Counted from the stretch's first letter, positions 14,967 to 23,284 are shown. The stretch: 34,470 bases of DNA from an uncultured Erysipelotrichaceae bacterium (GCA_951801965.1 CATOPA010000004.1:1-34470); one strand, 5' to 3'. Notes: a model not told the origin generated them from the letters alone. A program made the numbers and translations.

Positions 14967-16493
14967 TTATTTATTTTCGAATGCTCTCTTTCTTTTTAAA
15001 ACTACTGGGATTGCAATGTTTAACATACTCACAGCTGCAATCAATGCATATAATCCTACATGAACATTATCACTTGTCTCTACACTTTCACTTGGTTTAT
15101 CAGTAGCAGTTTCTCCTTTATCTGTATTAGGATGATCTACTTCTTGTTCAAGTTTTGGAAGTATTTCCTTTGCTTCTTCTCCACAGATTGAACATTTACG
15201 TACTTTTAATCCTTCTGCTTCTTTTGTTGTTTCTTTAATGACTTCCCATTCTCCAAAGTCATGTTCTACTACAACTTTTACTTTGACTTCATCATTAAAT
15301 GAATAAATTGGATTTAAAAGTTTCACAACAACTTCATATTCACCAGCTTCTGTAGGTAATGTTTGATGTGTACTTCCACCATAAACATATTCAACATCTG
15401 TTCCATCTTTTAATATTACTTCTTTATTTCCATCTAATTCATCTATAAATGCGACATAGTCAGACAGCACTTTATTTTCTTTTTCTTTATAAGTGATTAT
15501 CTTTTCACTATAATCTGCTTTTAATTTTATAGGTTCTACTCCTAATTCCATTGTGAAACCAAATTCAGTTTCTCCATGAACAATATTTTTCCATATCCCT
15601 TTTCCACTTAAAGTAACATTACCAACACCAATTGCTTCAAGTGTTCCATCATCATTGATTTTAATGATTCCTTCTTTATCAACTTCTAAATCTGAAACTT
15701 CCACATTTTCTTTAACATTCCCATAAAGCTTCCCTGCATCCTTAATTTTTCCATAAAAAAACATCTCTTTTGTGTGGAAGTTGAGAATATCATTAGAATA
15801 AATATTTATATCATAATAGCCATCAGGTCTTTTTTTATTAAAAACATCATCAATGTCAACATAATAATTTTCTGAATGCATTAATCCAGGGTTAACACGA
15901 TTTATAGAAACATGTATTTTATTTTCTATAAGTTCTTCTTTTAAACCTACAGGACTCGCTATATCTTCTAATTTAATACTACCACTCACAAAAGCTTGTT
16001 CACCAAAATTAACATTCTGAATGGCAACTAAATCACCATTCACTACACCATTAAGAGTAATATTGTAGCAAATAACATGACCATTGATTTTTGTAGACTC
16101 ACTAATTATAAGGCTATTTGGAATTCCATAAGAATAAGTGATATATCCATCTATAACAACGTCATTCAATGTCAGCTTTGTATGATCACCTCGTAGACTA
16201 ATGGCTTTAAAATAACTCTTATTTTCATATTCATTTGTCATTGTATAACCATTTCCTTTAATGACAACATTTGTCCCCTCATAAACATTAATTGTAGACT
16301 CTAATACAATATCCTTTATTAAGATAATGATTGTTTCGTCTGGATTAGAAGCCTTACCGACTGCTTCCATTAATTCAGTATAGTCACTTACTTCAACTTC
16401 AATTGTTTTCGCAAATACATTTTGAACTCATATTGACATCAATCCTATCATAAAGCTCATGATTAGTAGCCCAAATAAATATTTTCTTTTCAT
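14967..16493 (-). pseudogene. Beta-helix surface protein with an in-frame TGA in its signal peptide
   Basis: From the ATG at 16493 the frame reads MKRKYLFGLLIMSFMIGLMSI, then TGA (16428-16430), then VQNVFAKTIEVEVSDYTELM and on without a break to 14967. Replacing the TGA by one sense codon (TGG, Trp) gives a complete signal peptide ending VFA-KT, so this looks like a recent nonsense mutation in a 508-residue secreted protein. The rest is intact: a right-handed beta-helix-like region (about 45-180), beta-rich domains, a CxxC element (HDFGEWEVIKE, KCSICGEE) common in Firmicute surface proteins, and a C-terminal VETSD signal, hydrophobic helix and basic tail (LKRKRAFENK). An internal ATG at 16370 lacks a ribosome site and would give a non-exported product. 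A real start at 16370, readthrough or a sequencing error are the alternatives. Confidence 0.75.
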
Positions 16494-16640
16494 TTCTTTC
16501 CATTCCTCTTTTTGTTTTTTACTTTTTATTTTTTTAGTGCTTTTATTTTACCAAATTTCATTATTTTATCCATACTTCTATTCGATAAATTTAAGTAAGG
16601 TATTTAGGGTATTTAAAAAAGCACCTTAATAGGCACCTTT

Positions 16641-17789
16641 TTATTCTATCACTCTCACTTTAACAACATTTTCTAAAGCTTCAAAAGCAGAAATACCTAC
16701 TGTATCATTTGTTTCAATGATTGTATAAGCATAATCTCCTTTTGCCTTATTCACCATATTTTCAATATTAATCTGCTGATTTGCAAAAAGAGTTGCAAAT
16801 TGAGCTAACATATTAGGTACATTTTTATGAATCAAACAAATACGATATTTTGTTGTTCGTGGTTCATTCACCATTGGAAAATTCACAGAATTGACAATAT
16901 TTCCATTTTCCAAATAATCTTTGATTTCCTTCACCGCCATGCGTGCACAATTATCTTCAGACTCTGGAGTAGAGGCTCCCAAATGTGGCATCACAATAAT
17001 ATTATCTTGATCAAGAATATCATCAGTCGCAAAATCTGTTACATATTTTGCTATCTTACCACTTTTTACTCCCTCTAATATAGCACTTGAATCAACCAAA
17101 TCTGCCCTAGCGAAATTTAAGATACGTACTCCTTCTTTCATCAAAGCAATCTTTTCTTTATTGATCAAACCCTTTGTTTCTTTTGTACTTGGAGCATGCA
17201 ATGTAATATAATCGCATTCACTCAATATTTTATCAATATTTTGAGCATTCTTGACCCATTTACTCATTCCCCATGCAGCATTAACTGAAATATAAGGATC
17301 ATAGCCATAAACTTCCATTCCAAGTTTGATTGCAGCATTTGCAACATGAACTCCAATAGCACCCAATCCAATAATCCCTAATTTTTTTCCATCAAGCTCA
17401 GGCCCTACAAATTGGCTTTTTCCTTTTTCAACTAATTTGCCAACACCTTCTTGACCGTTTAAAGACTTCACCCAATCAATACCTTCAATAACTTTTCGTG
17501 AAGACAATAACAATCCACAAATAACCAATTCCTTTACTGCATTCGCATTTGCTCCAGGTGTATTAAAAACAACAATCCCCTTTTCGCTACATTTTTCTAA
17601 TGGAATATTATTCACTCCAGCCCCTGCTCTAGCAATGGCTTTTAAATCATCATGTAGAGGATATTCATGCATTGAAGCAGAACGTACCAGCACGCCATCC
17701 TCATCAACTATGTTTTCTCCAATTTCATATTTTTCATCAAATAGATTTAAACCTACTGGAGAAATCTTATTTAATAACTTTATTTTCAT
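16641..17789 (-). CDS. serA: D-3-phosphoglycerate dehydrogenase
   Basis: 382 aa. It oxidises 3-phosphoglycerate with NAD+, the first step of serine synthesis. The substrate-domain motif RAGAGVNNIP comes first, then the Rossmann motif (LGIIGLGAIGVHVANAA), followed by VRILNFARADLV with its catalytic Arg and MPHLGASTPESEDNCA with the catalytic His. A short C-terminal ACT domain (RICLIHKNVPNMLAQFATLFA) probably mediates serine feedback. This is the ~390-residue form usual in Clostridia and Erysipelotrichia. It follows serC by 11 bp, with AGGAGC as ribosome site, so the two form a serC-serA operon. Only the phosphoserine phosphatase is missing; the PHP phosphatase gene next door is more like HisJ. 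Confidence 0.95.
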   Translation of the reverse strand: MKIKLLNKISPVGLNLFDEKYEIGENIVDEDGVLVRSASMHEYPLHDDLKAIARAGAGVNNIPLEKCSEKGIVVFNTPGANANAVKELVICGLLLSSRKVIEGIDWVKSLNGQEGVGKLVEKGKSQFVGPELDGKKLGIIGLGAIGVHVANAAIKLGMEVYGYDPYISVNAAWGMSKWVKNAQNIDKILSECDYITLHAPSTKETKGLINKEKIALMKEGVRILNFARADLVDSSAILEGVKSGKIAKYVTDFATDDILDQDNIIVMPHLGASTPESEDNCARMAVKEIKDYLENGNIVNSVNFPMVNEPRTTKYRICLIHKNVPNMLAQFATLFANQQINIENMVNKAKGDYAYTIIETNDTVGISAFEALENVVKVRVIE

Positions 17790-17800
17790 ATTTTAAGCTC

Positions 17801-18886
17801 CTATTTATTTTCTTCTTCAAATTTTTTCATAAAGTCCAACAATGCCTTAACACCTTCTAAGGGCATAGCATTATAAATTGAGGCACGAATACCACCAACA
17901 GAACGATGTCCTTTTAAATTAGACATTCCTGCTTGAATACTTTCTTTCACAAATTTAGCATCTAAATCTTTATCTGGGCAAGTGAAAGTCACATTCATAA
18001 TTGAACGATTATCAGCATCACTATGTGCTTTATAGAAATCACTTTGGTCTAAATAATCATATAACAATTTTGCCTTTTCCTCATTTTTCTTTTGCATAAC
18101 TTCTAATCCACCCATTTGATCAATCCACTCTAAGACAAGTCCTAGTACATAAATTGAAAATGTTGGTGGTGTATTATACATAGAATCATTATCAGCAATA
18201 GTATTATATTCCATTAATACAGGAATATCCTTTTGATGTTCAGCAATCAAATCTTCTCTGACAATCACAACACCTAATCCAGCAATTCCCATATTCTTTT
18301 GTGCACCTGCATAAATCATTCCATAATCAGATACATTGATTGGTTTTGATAAAATATTAGATGACATATCAGCCACAATAGGAATACCTTTTGTATCTGG
18401 AACATATTTCCATTCTGTCCCATAAATTGTATTGTTAGAACATAAATGAACATAAGAAGCATCATCACTTAAATCTAATTCTTCTTGTGTTGGTATATGT
18501 TTAAACTGATGATCAGCACCATTATAAACAATGTGTACATCTCCAAATTTTTGAGCTTCCTGAGCACTCTTTTTAGAAAATGCTCCTGTCACAATATAAT
18601 CAGCTTTTCCATTTTTCATTAAGTTTAATGGAATTGTTGAAAATTGTTGAGTTGCTCCTCCTTGAATAAATAATATTTTATAGTTATCAGGAATGTGAAG
18701 AACCTTCTTCAACAAATCCTTTGTTTCATTAAAAATAGTTAAGTAGGACGATGATCGATGACTCATTTCCATTACGCTCATTCCACTATCTTTGTAGTTC
18801 AACATTTGAGCAGCAACTTTTTCTAATACGGGTACAGGTAATGTTGATGGCCCTGCAGAAAAATTGTAAACTCTTTTATTTGTCAT
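17801..18886 (-). CDS. serC: Phosphoserine aminotransferase
   Basis: 361 aa, the standard family length. A PLP enzyme that converts 3-phosphohydroxypyruvate and glutamate into phosphoserine. Signatures are the N-terminal NFSAGPSTLPVPVLEK, EMSHRSS, FIQGGATQQFS, the PLP-lysine region (MIYAGAQKNMGIAGLG, with Lys in AQKN) and C-terminal GHRSVGGIRASIYNAMP. The start follows AAAAAGGAGGATGTCT. It is the first gene of the operon with serA. A near-consensus promoter (TAGACA-N17-TATAAT) lies upstream, and a 16-bp palindrome lies further upstream at 18990-19005. Confidence 0.97.
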   Translation of the reverse strand: MTNKRVYNFSAGPSTLPVPVLEKVAAQMLNYKDSGMSVMEMSHRSSSYLTIFNETKDLLKKVLHIPDNYKILFIQGGATQQFSTIPLNLMKNGKADYIVTGAFSKKSAQEAQKFGDVHIVYNGADHQFKHIPTQEELDLSDDASYVHLCSNNTIYGTEWKYVPDTKGIPIVADMSSNILSKPINVSDYGMIYAGAQKNMGIAGLGVVIVREDLIAEHQKDIPVLMEYNTIADNDSMYNTPPTFSIYVLGLVLEWIDQMGGLEVMQKKNEEKAKLLYDYLDQSDFYKAHSDADNRSIMNVTFTCPDKDLDAKFVKESIQAGMSNLKGHRSVGGIRASIYNAMPLEGVKALLDFMKKFEEENK

Positions 18887-18918
18887 ATAGACATCCTCCT
18901 TTTTATAATATAACTATT

Positions 18919-18947
18919 ATTATATTTGATTTAAACAAATTTGTCTA
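18919..18947 (-). promoter_or_regulatory. serC-serA promoter
   Basis: Minus strand: -35 TAGACA (18942-18947), 17-bp spacer, -10 TATAAT (18919-18924). Leader about 26 nt, too short for a T-box or serine riboswitch. Confidence 0.7.
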
Positions 18948-18989
18948 CTTATATTATTAAAAAATACAAATTTTAATTAAATATTTATT

Positions 18990-19005
18990 TGATTGTATAC
19001 AATCA
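18990..19005. promoter_or_regulatory. Perfect 16-bp palindrome TGATTGTATACAATCA upstream of serC
   Basis: It is fully self-complementary, about 43 bp upstream of the serC -35. The TTGTATACAA core is like GntR-family operators (established pattern). It lies between the PHP-gene terminator and the serC promoter, so it most likely serves serC. Confidence 0.55.
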
Positions 19006-19017
19006 TTGCTTTTTATG

Positions 19018-19042
19018 ACAAAAAAAGCCTGCTTTGCAGACT
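19018..19042 (-). terminator. Intrinsic terminator of the PHP phosphatase gene
   Basis: AGCCTGC (19026-19032), loop TTT, GCAGACT (19036-19042); a T7 run follows on the minus strand. It overlaps the stop codon. Confidence 0.85.
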
Positions 19043-19829
19043 AATCTTTTATTCTTTGACTTGCTTGAACAATATAACTTCCAACATCACTTGGATGATG
19101 TGCGTCAGACGCTGTGATCATTTCAACATGATTTTGTTTAAAAATCTTTAATAATTCTTCACTCAATCCTACATCTGGATGGTGATATCTATAAAAACAT
19201 CCAACATTATTTTCAGCTTTCATATGATGTTCATTTAATAATTGAGATAACTTTTCATAAGTTGATTTCAGATCATAACTTGGATAAATTTCAAAAAGCT
19301 TGATTGTATCTGGGTGTGCCAATTGTGTAAATAAATCAGATTGAATAAGCTGAAATACCAATTCATAATATCTTTGATATATATCATTAACATCATAAAC
19401 ATCCCATAATAATTCTCTTGAAAAACTCATATCATATAATATACCTTCTATAGAATGAATAGCCCCTACAATAAAATCGAAGTGATATTGTGATAAAATC
19501 TCTTTGATTTTTTCTTCATGATGTGGAACATAACAAACTTCAAGACCATAAGTCACTTGAACAGGTAAATCCATTTCTTTTATTTCTTCCATAAGCTCAA
19601 TAAAAGTTATCAAGTGATCTTTAAACTTCATTTCCTTGTTTTCTAGCCATTTCTTTTGTACTGGATATTGTTTTAATTCTTCATAGATAGGCTCAAATTC
19701 AATAAAGCGATGTGTGTGATCTAATATTTGGATAGCATCCAATCCTTTTTTATGCGCTTCTTCTACAAAGAGTAAAACATATTCTTTTGTAAGTGGTCCA
19801 TTTTCTAAATGTATGTGTCCATCTATCAT
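19041..19829 (-). CDS. PHP-domain phosphatase, histidinol-phosphatase (HisJ)-like
   Basis: 262 aa. The metal-binding motifs of the PHP superfamily are present in order: DGHIH (residues 3-7), LDHTHRF, the acidic/His site around YGLEV, VGAIHSIEG, LAHPDTIK and C-terminal ASDAHHPSDVG. Those His and Asp residues bind a trinuclear metal centre that hydrolyses phosphomonoesters. The best-known members of this length are HisK/HisJ histidinol phosphatases. No other his gene is in the window, so it may act as an isolated his gene or as a general phosphatase, possibly of phosphoserine, as serC-serA is adjacent (inference). It is a monocistronic unit with its own terminator. Confidence 0.82.
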   Translation of the reverse strand: MIDGHIHLENGPLTKEYVLLFVEEAHKKGLDAIQILDHTHRFIEFEPIYEELKQYPVQKKWLENKEMKFKDHLITFIELMEEIKEMDLPVQVTYGLEVCYVPHHEEKIKEILSQYHFDFIVGAIHSIEGILYDMSFSRELLWDVYDVNDIYQRYYELVFQLIQSDLFTQLAHPDTIKLFEIYPSYDLKSTYEKLSQLLNEHHMKAENNVGCFYRYHHPDVGLSEELLKIFKQNHVEMITASDAHHPSDVGSYIVQASQRIKD

Positions 19830-19915
19830 AATTCTTCTCCCTTTCTTTTTCTACTATTATACTATAAATTAATAAAAAATCATTCACGAATATAAAAATA
19901 TGTATGTTGTTTCAT

Positions 19916-19944
19916 TTGCTTGTTAAAAATACGAGTGCTATAAT
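19916..19944 (+). promoter_or_regulatory. Promoter of the CobW-family GTPase operon
   Basis: -35 TTGCTT (19916-19921), 17-bp spacer, -10 TATAAT (19939-19944). Ribosome site AAAGAAGG precedes the ATG at 19968. I see no clear Zur-type palindrome. Confidence 0.65.
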
Positions 19945-19967
19945 ACATAAAGAAAGAAGGTATAAAT

Positions 19968-21146
19968 ATGAGCAAAGTTGATATTATTTCTGGTTTTTTA
20001 GGTGCTGGTAAAACAACCCTTATTAAAAAACTCATTAAAGAAAGTTTAGGTAAAGAAAAAGTTGTCTTGATTGAAAATGAATTTGGTGAAATTGGTATTG
20101 ATGGGTCATTCTTAAAAGAAGCAGGGATTGAAATTACTGAAATGAATTCAGGATGTATCTGCTGTTCACTTGTTGGAGATTTTAGTACAGCATTGAAAAA
20201 GGTTATGAATGATTATCATCCTGATCGCATCATTATTGAACCCTCTGGTGTTGGTAAGCTTTCTGATGTTATGAAAGCTGTCGAAGATATTCATGATGAA
20301 GAACTTGAAATCAATAGTTTAGTTACTGTTATAGATGCGAAAAAATGTAAAATTTATGCGACAAATTTTGGTGAGTTCTTCAACAATCAAATTGAATATG
20401 CTTCAACAATTATACTTAGTCGTAGCCAAGATATAAATCATACTCAATTACATCAAGTGATTGATATTATCAAAGAACATAATACTTCAGCCAATATTAT
20501 AACAACACCTTGGGAAGAACTCTCTGGTGATACTATTTTAAAAGCATGTGAAAATAAAAAATCTTTAAGAGATTCTATGATGAAAGATGAAGATATTTGT
20601 CCAGTTTGTGGACATCATCATGAAGAACGTGAGCATGAATGTGGATGTGGACATCATCATGAAGAGCATGATCACGAATGCGGTTGTGGGCATCATCACG
20701 AAGAACATGACCATGAATGTGGATGTGGACTCCATCATGAAGAGCATGACCATGAATGTGGTTGTGGGCATCATCATGAAGAGCATGACCATGAATGTGG
20801 TTGTGGACATCATCGCGAAGAACATGACCATGAATGTAGCTGTGGACATCACCACCATCATCATGCTGATGAAGTTTTTACAAGTCTAGGGAAAGAAACA
20901 ATTCAAACATATACATATGAACAATTAGAATCTATTTTATCTCAATTATCTCATGTTGAAAAATATGGACAGGTCTTAAGGGCTAAAGGTATTTTACAAA
21001 CACCAGAAAAAAAATGGATACATTTTGATTTCGTTCCTGAAGAATATGAAATACGTTATGGTGAAGCTGATTACACAGGTCGTTTCTGTGTTATTGGTAA
21101 GGATTTATTAGAAAAAGAAATTTGTAATTTATTTGGAGTTGAATAA
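19968..21146 (+). CDS. CobW/G3E-family metallochaperone GTPase with Cys/His-rich repeat
   Basis: 392 aa. The N-terminal G3E GTPase domain has Walker A (GFLGAGKTTLIKK, from residue 9), the metal-site motif GCICC (C63-x-C65-C66) and Walker B-like IIIEPSGVG. The guanine-specificity motif is unusual (LSRSQD in place of NKxD). Residues 211-299 are a low-complexity metal-binding insert of six to seven units of HECGCGHHHEEHD, ending in six His. A CobW_C domain follows (QVLRAKGILQT, WIHFDFVPEE). Family members hand Zn(II) or Co(II) to client enzymes (ZNG1/YciC type); the insert probably stores or buffers zinc (inference). Its stop overlaps the next start by one base (TAATG), so it is coupled with the fused GTPase downstream. 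Confidence 0.93.
   Translation: MSKVDIISGFLGAGKTTLIKKLIKESLGKEKVVLIENEFGEIGIDGSFLKEAGIEITEMNSGCICCSLVGDFSTALKKVMNDYHPDRIIIEPSGVGKLSDVMKAVEDIHDEELEINSLVTVIDAKKCKIYATNFGEFFNNQIEYASTIILSRSQDINHTQLHQVIDIIKEHNTSANIITTPWEELSGDTILKACENKKSLRDSMMKDEDICPVCGHHHEEREHECGCGHHHEEHDHECGCGHHHEEHDHECGCGLHHEEHDHECGCGHHHEEHDHECGCGHHREEHDHECSCGHHHHHHADEVFTSLGKETIQTYTYEQLESILSQLSHVEKYGQVLRAKGILQTPEKKWIHFDFVPEEYEIRYGEADYTGRFCVIGKDLLEKEICNLFGVE
20598..20864 (+). repeat. Tandem 39-bp repeats encoding the Cys/His-rich insert
   Basis: About six to seven near-identical 39-bp units encode 13 residues each (CGCGHHHEEHDHE). Units differ mainly at wobble positions and by single substitutions (L for H, R for H, S for G). 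Such repeats can change length by slippage without shifting frame. The long complementary-strand frame here is only the shadow of this repeat. Confidence 0.9.
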
Positions 21147-22087
21147 TGAAAACACGCATATATTTATTTACTGGTTTTTTAGATAGTGGAAAAACATCTT
21201 TCATTAGAGATACAATTATAGATACAGACTTTTGTGAAGGGGAAAAATCATTATTGCTTGTTAGTGAACAAGGCGAAATTGAATATAATCAAGAAGAAAT
21301 TGAAGCAAGAAATTGTGATATTGTTTATGTTCATGATGAAAGCACATGGACATATGATTATTTTGAAGACTTAAAAGAAAAATATAGTCCTACACAAGTT
21401 TTAATTGAATTCAATGGAATGTTTAATGTGAATCAGCTGTTATCTTGTAAGTTACCTGAAGATTGGAGTATTGTGCAAGTTCTTACAACAATCAATGCAG
21501 AAACTTTTGGATTATATATACAAAATATGAGATCTTTATTATATCAGCATGTTGTTTACACTGACCTTCTTATATTCAATAGAATCAATGATTCTATTAA
21601 AAAATCATTCTTAAGAAACAACATCAAAGCTATTAACTCTACTTGCCAAATTATTTATGAAAAAGAAGATGGTACAGTCAATCAATTAGATGAAGATGAT
21701 TTACCATTTGATATATCTTGTGATGAACTTTATATTTTAGATCATGACTTTGGGATTTTTTGTATGGATGCTTTAGATCATCCAGATAAATACAAAGGCA
21801 AAAAAGTTACGTTAAAAGGGAAATTCATTGGAAGAGACAAGCAATTAGATGATGGATTTGTTTTAGGTCGACTTGCGATGGTTTGTTGTGAAGAAGATAC
21901 ATCTTTAATTGGAATGGTTTGTGAACATTCTTCAGCAAAGCAATTAATGCCTGGAGAATGGATAGAAGTAAGTGGTATGATTGAACTTATTTATGATCAA
22001 GAACTTGGTGGAGAAGTGTGTTTATTAAAAGTAGATTATCTTAAAGTTGTTCCACCATTAGAAAATGAATATGTTACTTTTGATTAG
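21146..22087 (+). CDS. CobW-type GTPase domain fused to a YcgQ-like (DUF1980/TIGR03943) domain
   Basis: 313 aa. The N-terminal ~195 residues are a divergent G3E GTPase: Walker A GFLDSGKTSFIRD (from residue 9) and LIEFNGM in the Walker B position. The CxCC metal motif is absent, leaving only NCDIVYV at its place. From about residue 205 the sequence switches to the pattern of the C-terminal domain of YcgQ/TIGR03943 proteins: YKGKKVTLKGKFIGRD, FVLGRLAMVCCEED, GMVCEHSSAKQL, GEWIEVSGMIEL. YcgQ normally pairs with a DUF318 permease (YcgR), absent here. The MVCC pair may bind metal. Coupling to the upstream metallochaperone suggests joint work in zinc delivery, but the function is inference. Confidence 0.85.
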   Translation: MKTRIYLFTGFLDSGKTSFIRDTIIDTDFCEGEKSLLLVSEQGEIEYNQEEIEARNCDIVYVHDESTWTYDYFEDLKEKYSPTQVLIEFNGMFNVNQLLSCKLPEDWSIVQVLTTINAETFGLYIQNMRSLLYQHVVYTDLLIFNRINDSIKKSFLRNNIKAINSTCQIIYEKEDGTVNQLDEDDLPFDISCDELYILDHDFGIFCMDALDHPDKYKGKKVTLKGKFIGRDKQLDDGFVLGRLAMVCCEEDTSLIGMVCEHSSAKQLMPGEWIEVSGMIELIYDQELGGEVCLLKVDYLKVVPPLENEYVTFD

Positions 22088-22109
22088 AGGATACCTATCC
22101 TCTTTTTTT
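22086..22109 (+). terminator. Intrinsic terminator of the CobW operon
   Basis: AGAGGATA (22086-22093), CC, TATCCTCT (22096-22103), then a T run. It overlaps the stop of the convergent cyclotransferase-like gene. Confidence 0.85.
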
Positions 22110-22505
22110 ATATTCAACAAAATCATAGCTATCAATTGCTAAACCCAATAATGACCTATTTTTATCATTTCTTACATTATAAAAATACACATAAGCCTGA
22201 TCTATGATTTGTTGATGTACATCATAAATATCACAAAGTATTCTATCATATTCATTATTTATATGATTTATTGAAAAATAATCTTCTAAATCATCTAGTT
22301 CTTTTAATTGATTATCATCAATCTCATAAATTTCACCATAAACAAAAGCATTATCATCTTTTAACAACGCTGGATAATCCTCAGATTTTATCATGTATAA
22401 TTTTCCTTTAACATATCCACTTTGATAAGGGGAACAATCTTTTAAATACAAATCATGATTTTCTAATCCTTGTCTTAAACTTCCATAAACAAAAACTTTA
22501 TTCAT
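22095..22505 (-). CDS. Gamma-glutamylcyclotransferase-like (AIG2/GGCT family) protein
   Basis: 136 aa. The N-terminus VFVYGSLRQG is the family hallmark, the YGSLR loop that binds the gamma-glutamyl group. Further on, FVYGEIYEIDDNQLKELDDLED gives the second conserved region with the catalytic-type acidic residues. Members cyclise gamma-glutamyl-amino acids to 5-oxoproline, though many bacterial AIG2 proteins act on other gamma-glutamylamines. The ATG at 22505 overlaps the pcp stop by one base (TGATG), so the two are coupled. An ATG seven codons earlier lies within pcp and has no better ribosome site. The pairing with pcp, which releases 5-oxoproline from peptides, suggests a small 5-oxoproline metabolism unit. 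Confidence 0.85.
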   Translation of the reverse strand: MNKVFVYGSLRQGLENHDLYLKDCSPYQSGYVKGKLYMIKSEDYPALLKDDNAFVYGEIYEIDDNQLKELDDLEDYFSINHINNEYDRILCDIYDVHQQIIDQAYVYFYNVRNDKNRSLLGLAIDSYDFVEYKKRG

Positions 22506-23146
22506 CAACAAACTGTCCCTCCACACTCTTTAATATCATCCTTTGTCTCTATCATTGTTAAAATCGCAATTTCTATAGCTTTCATTGACATTTCCAAACT
22601 CATACTTGCCATATTTCTTTTATCAATAACCTGTTCTGGTAAAAAAGGAATATGGATAAACCCACTCTTTTTTCCTTTATACTTCGTTTCAATAAGATGT
22701 CTTACTCCATATGTCACATGATTACAAATAAACGTTCCTGCTGATAAAGAAATAGAGGCTGGTATATGATGATCTTGTATATTTTTCACAATAGCTTTCA
22801 CAGGAATATTTACAAAATAAGCATCTGAACCATCTTTAAAAATAGGCTCATCTATAATCTGTTTTCCAGCATTATCTGCAATACTAAAATCATTGACATT
22901 AATGCCTATTCTCTCTACTGTTATATCACTTCTTCCACCTGCTTGCCCTATTGATAAAATCATATCAGGATCATATTGAATAATTGCTTCTTCTATGATT
23001 TTTAAAGATTGATATGCGATTGTTGGCACTTCTAATTTAATAATATCCACATGAGAAATCCTATCTGGCAATCTTTTGATGACTTCTAAAGCAGGATTAA
23101 TTTTCTCATGATGGAAAGGATCAAACCCAGTTACAAGTATTTTCAT
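22505..23146 (-). CDS. pcp: Pyroglutamyl-peptidase I (pyrrolidone-carboxylate peptidase)
   Basis: 213 aa, matching the usual ~215 of family C15. It removes N-terminal 5-oxoproline from peptides in the cytoplasm. The triad is visible: Glu in VERIGINVNDF, Cys in SAGTFICNHVTYG and His in GFIHIPFLPEQ. The N-terminal MKILVTGFDPFHHEKINPA is standard, and AAAAGAGGAAAATT precedes that ATG at 23146. The reading back to 23206 adds 20 residues with no family match. It ends in TGA overlapping the next start. The promoter must lie in the 140-bp gap shared with the divergent aminotransferase. Confidence 0.96.
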   Translation of the reverse strand: MKILVTGFDPFHHEKINPALEVIKRLPDRISHVDIIKLEVPTIAYQSLKIIEEAIIQYDPDMILSIGQAGGRSDITVERIGINVNDFSIADNAGKQIIDEPIFKDGSDAYFVNIPVKAIVKNIQDHHIPASISLSAGTFICNHVTYGVRHLIETKYKGKKSGFIHIPFLPEQVIDKRNMASMSLEMSMKAIEIAILTMIETKDDIKECGGTVC

Positions 23147-23284
23147 AATTTTCCTCTTTTCGTTTTTTATACACCATAGTATATCATGATAAATATATTG
23201 AAACAATTTCTTTCATTTATTTTCAATTTTATATAGATTATTTTATAAAACAGATATATGATAGAAACAGGAGGATTCAACAAT

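Noticed and set aside
16428-16430. TGA read as tryptophan (alternative genetic code)
   Set aside because: TGA ends feoB (7681), pcp (22505) and two RpiR-like genes (12296, 27257), while Trp is written TGG in intact genes. A code change would fuse these genes, so a nonsense mutation is the better explanation.
16615-16645. Terminator after serA
   Set aside because: GGTGC occurs as a direct rather than inverted repeat there; only a weak interrupted stem (AAAAAG..CCT/AGG..CTTTTTT) is possible, so I did not list it.
18887-18989. T-box or serine riboswitch upstream of serC
   Set aside because: The predicted leader is only about 26 nt and no specifier loop or T-box sequence is present.
20598-20864. 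CRISPR-like array
   Set aside because: The 39-bp units are contiguous with no spacers and encode a regular Cys/His peptide in frame.
20565-20889. Open frames on the other strand and in another forward frame across the Cys/His repeat
   Set aside because: They are shadows of the 39-bp repeat: highly repetitive Met/Thr- or Met/Asn-rich peptides with no ribosome site.
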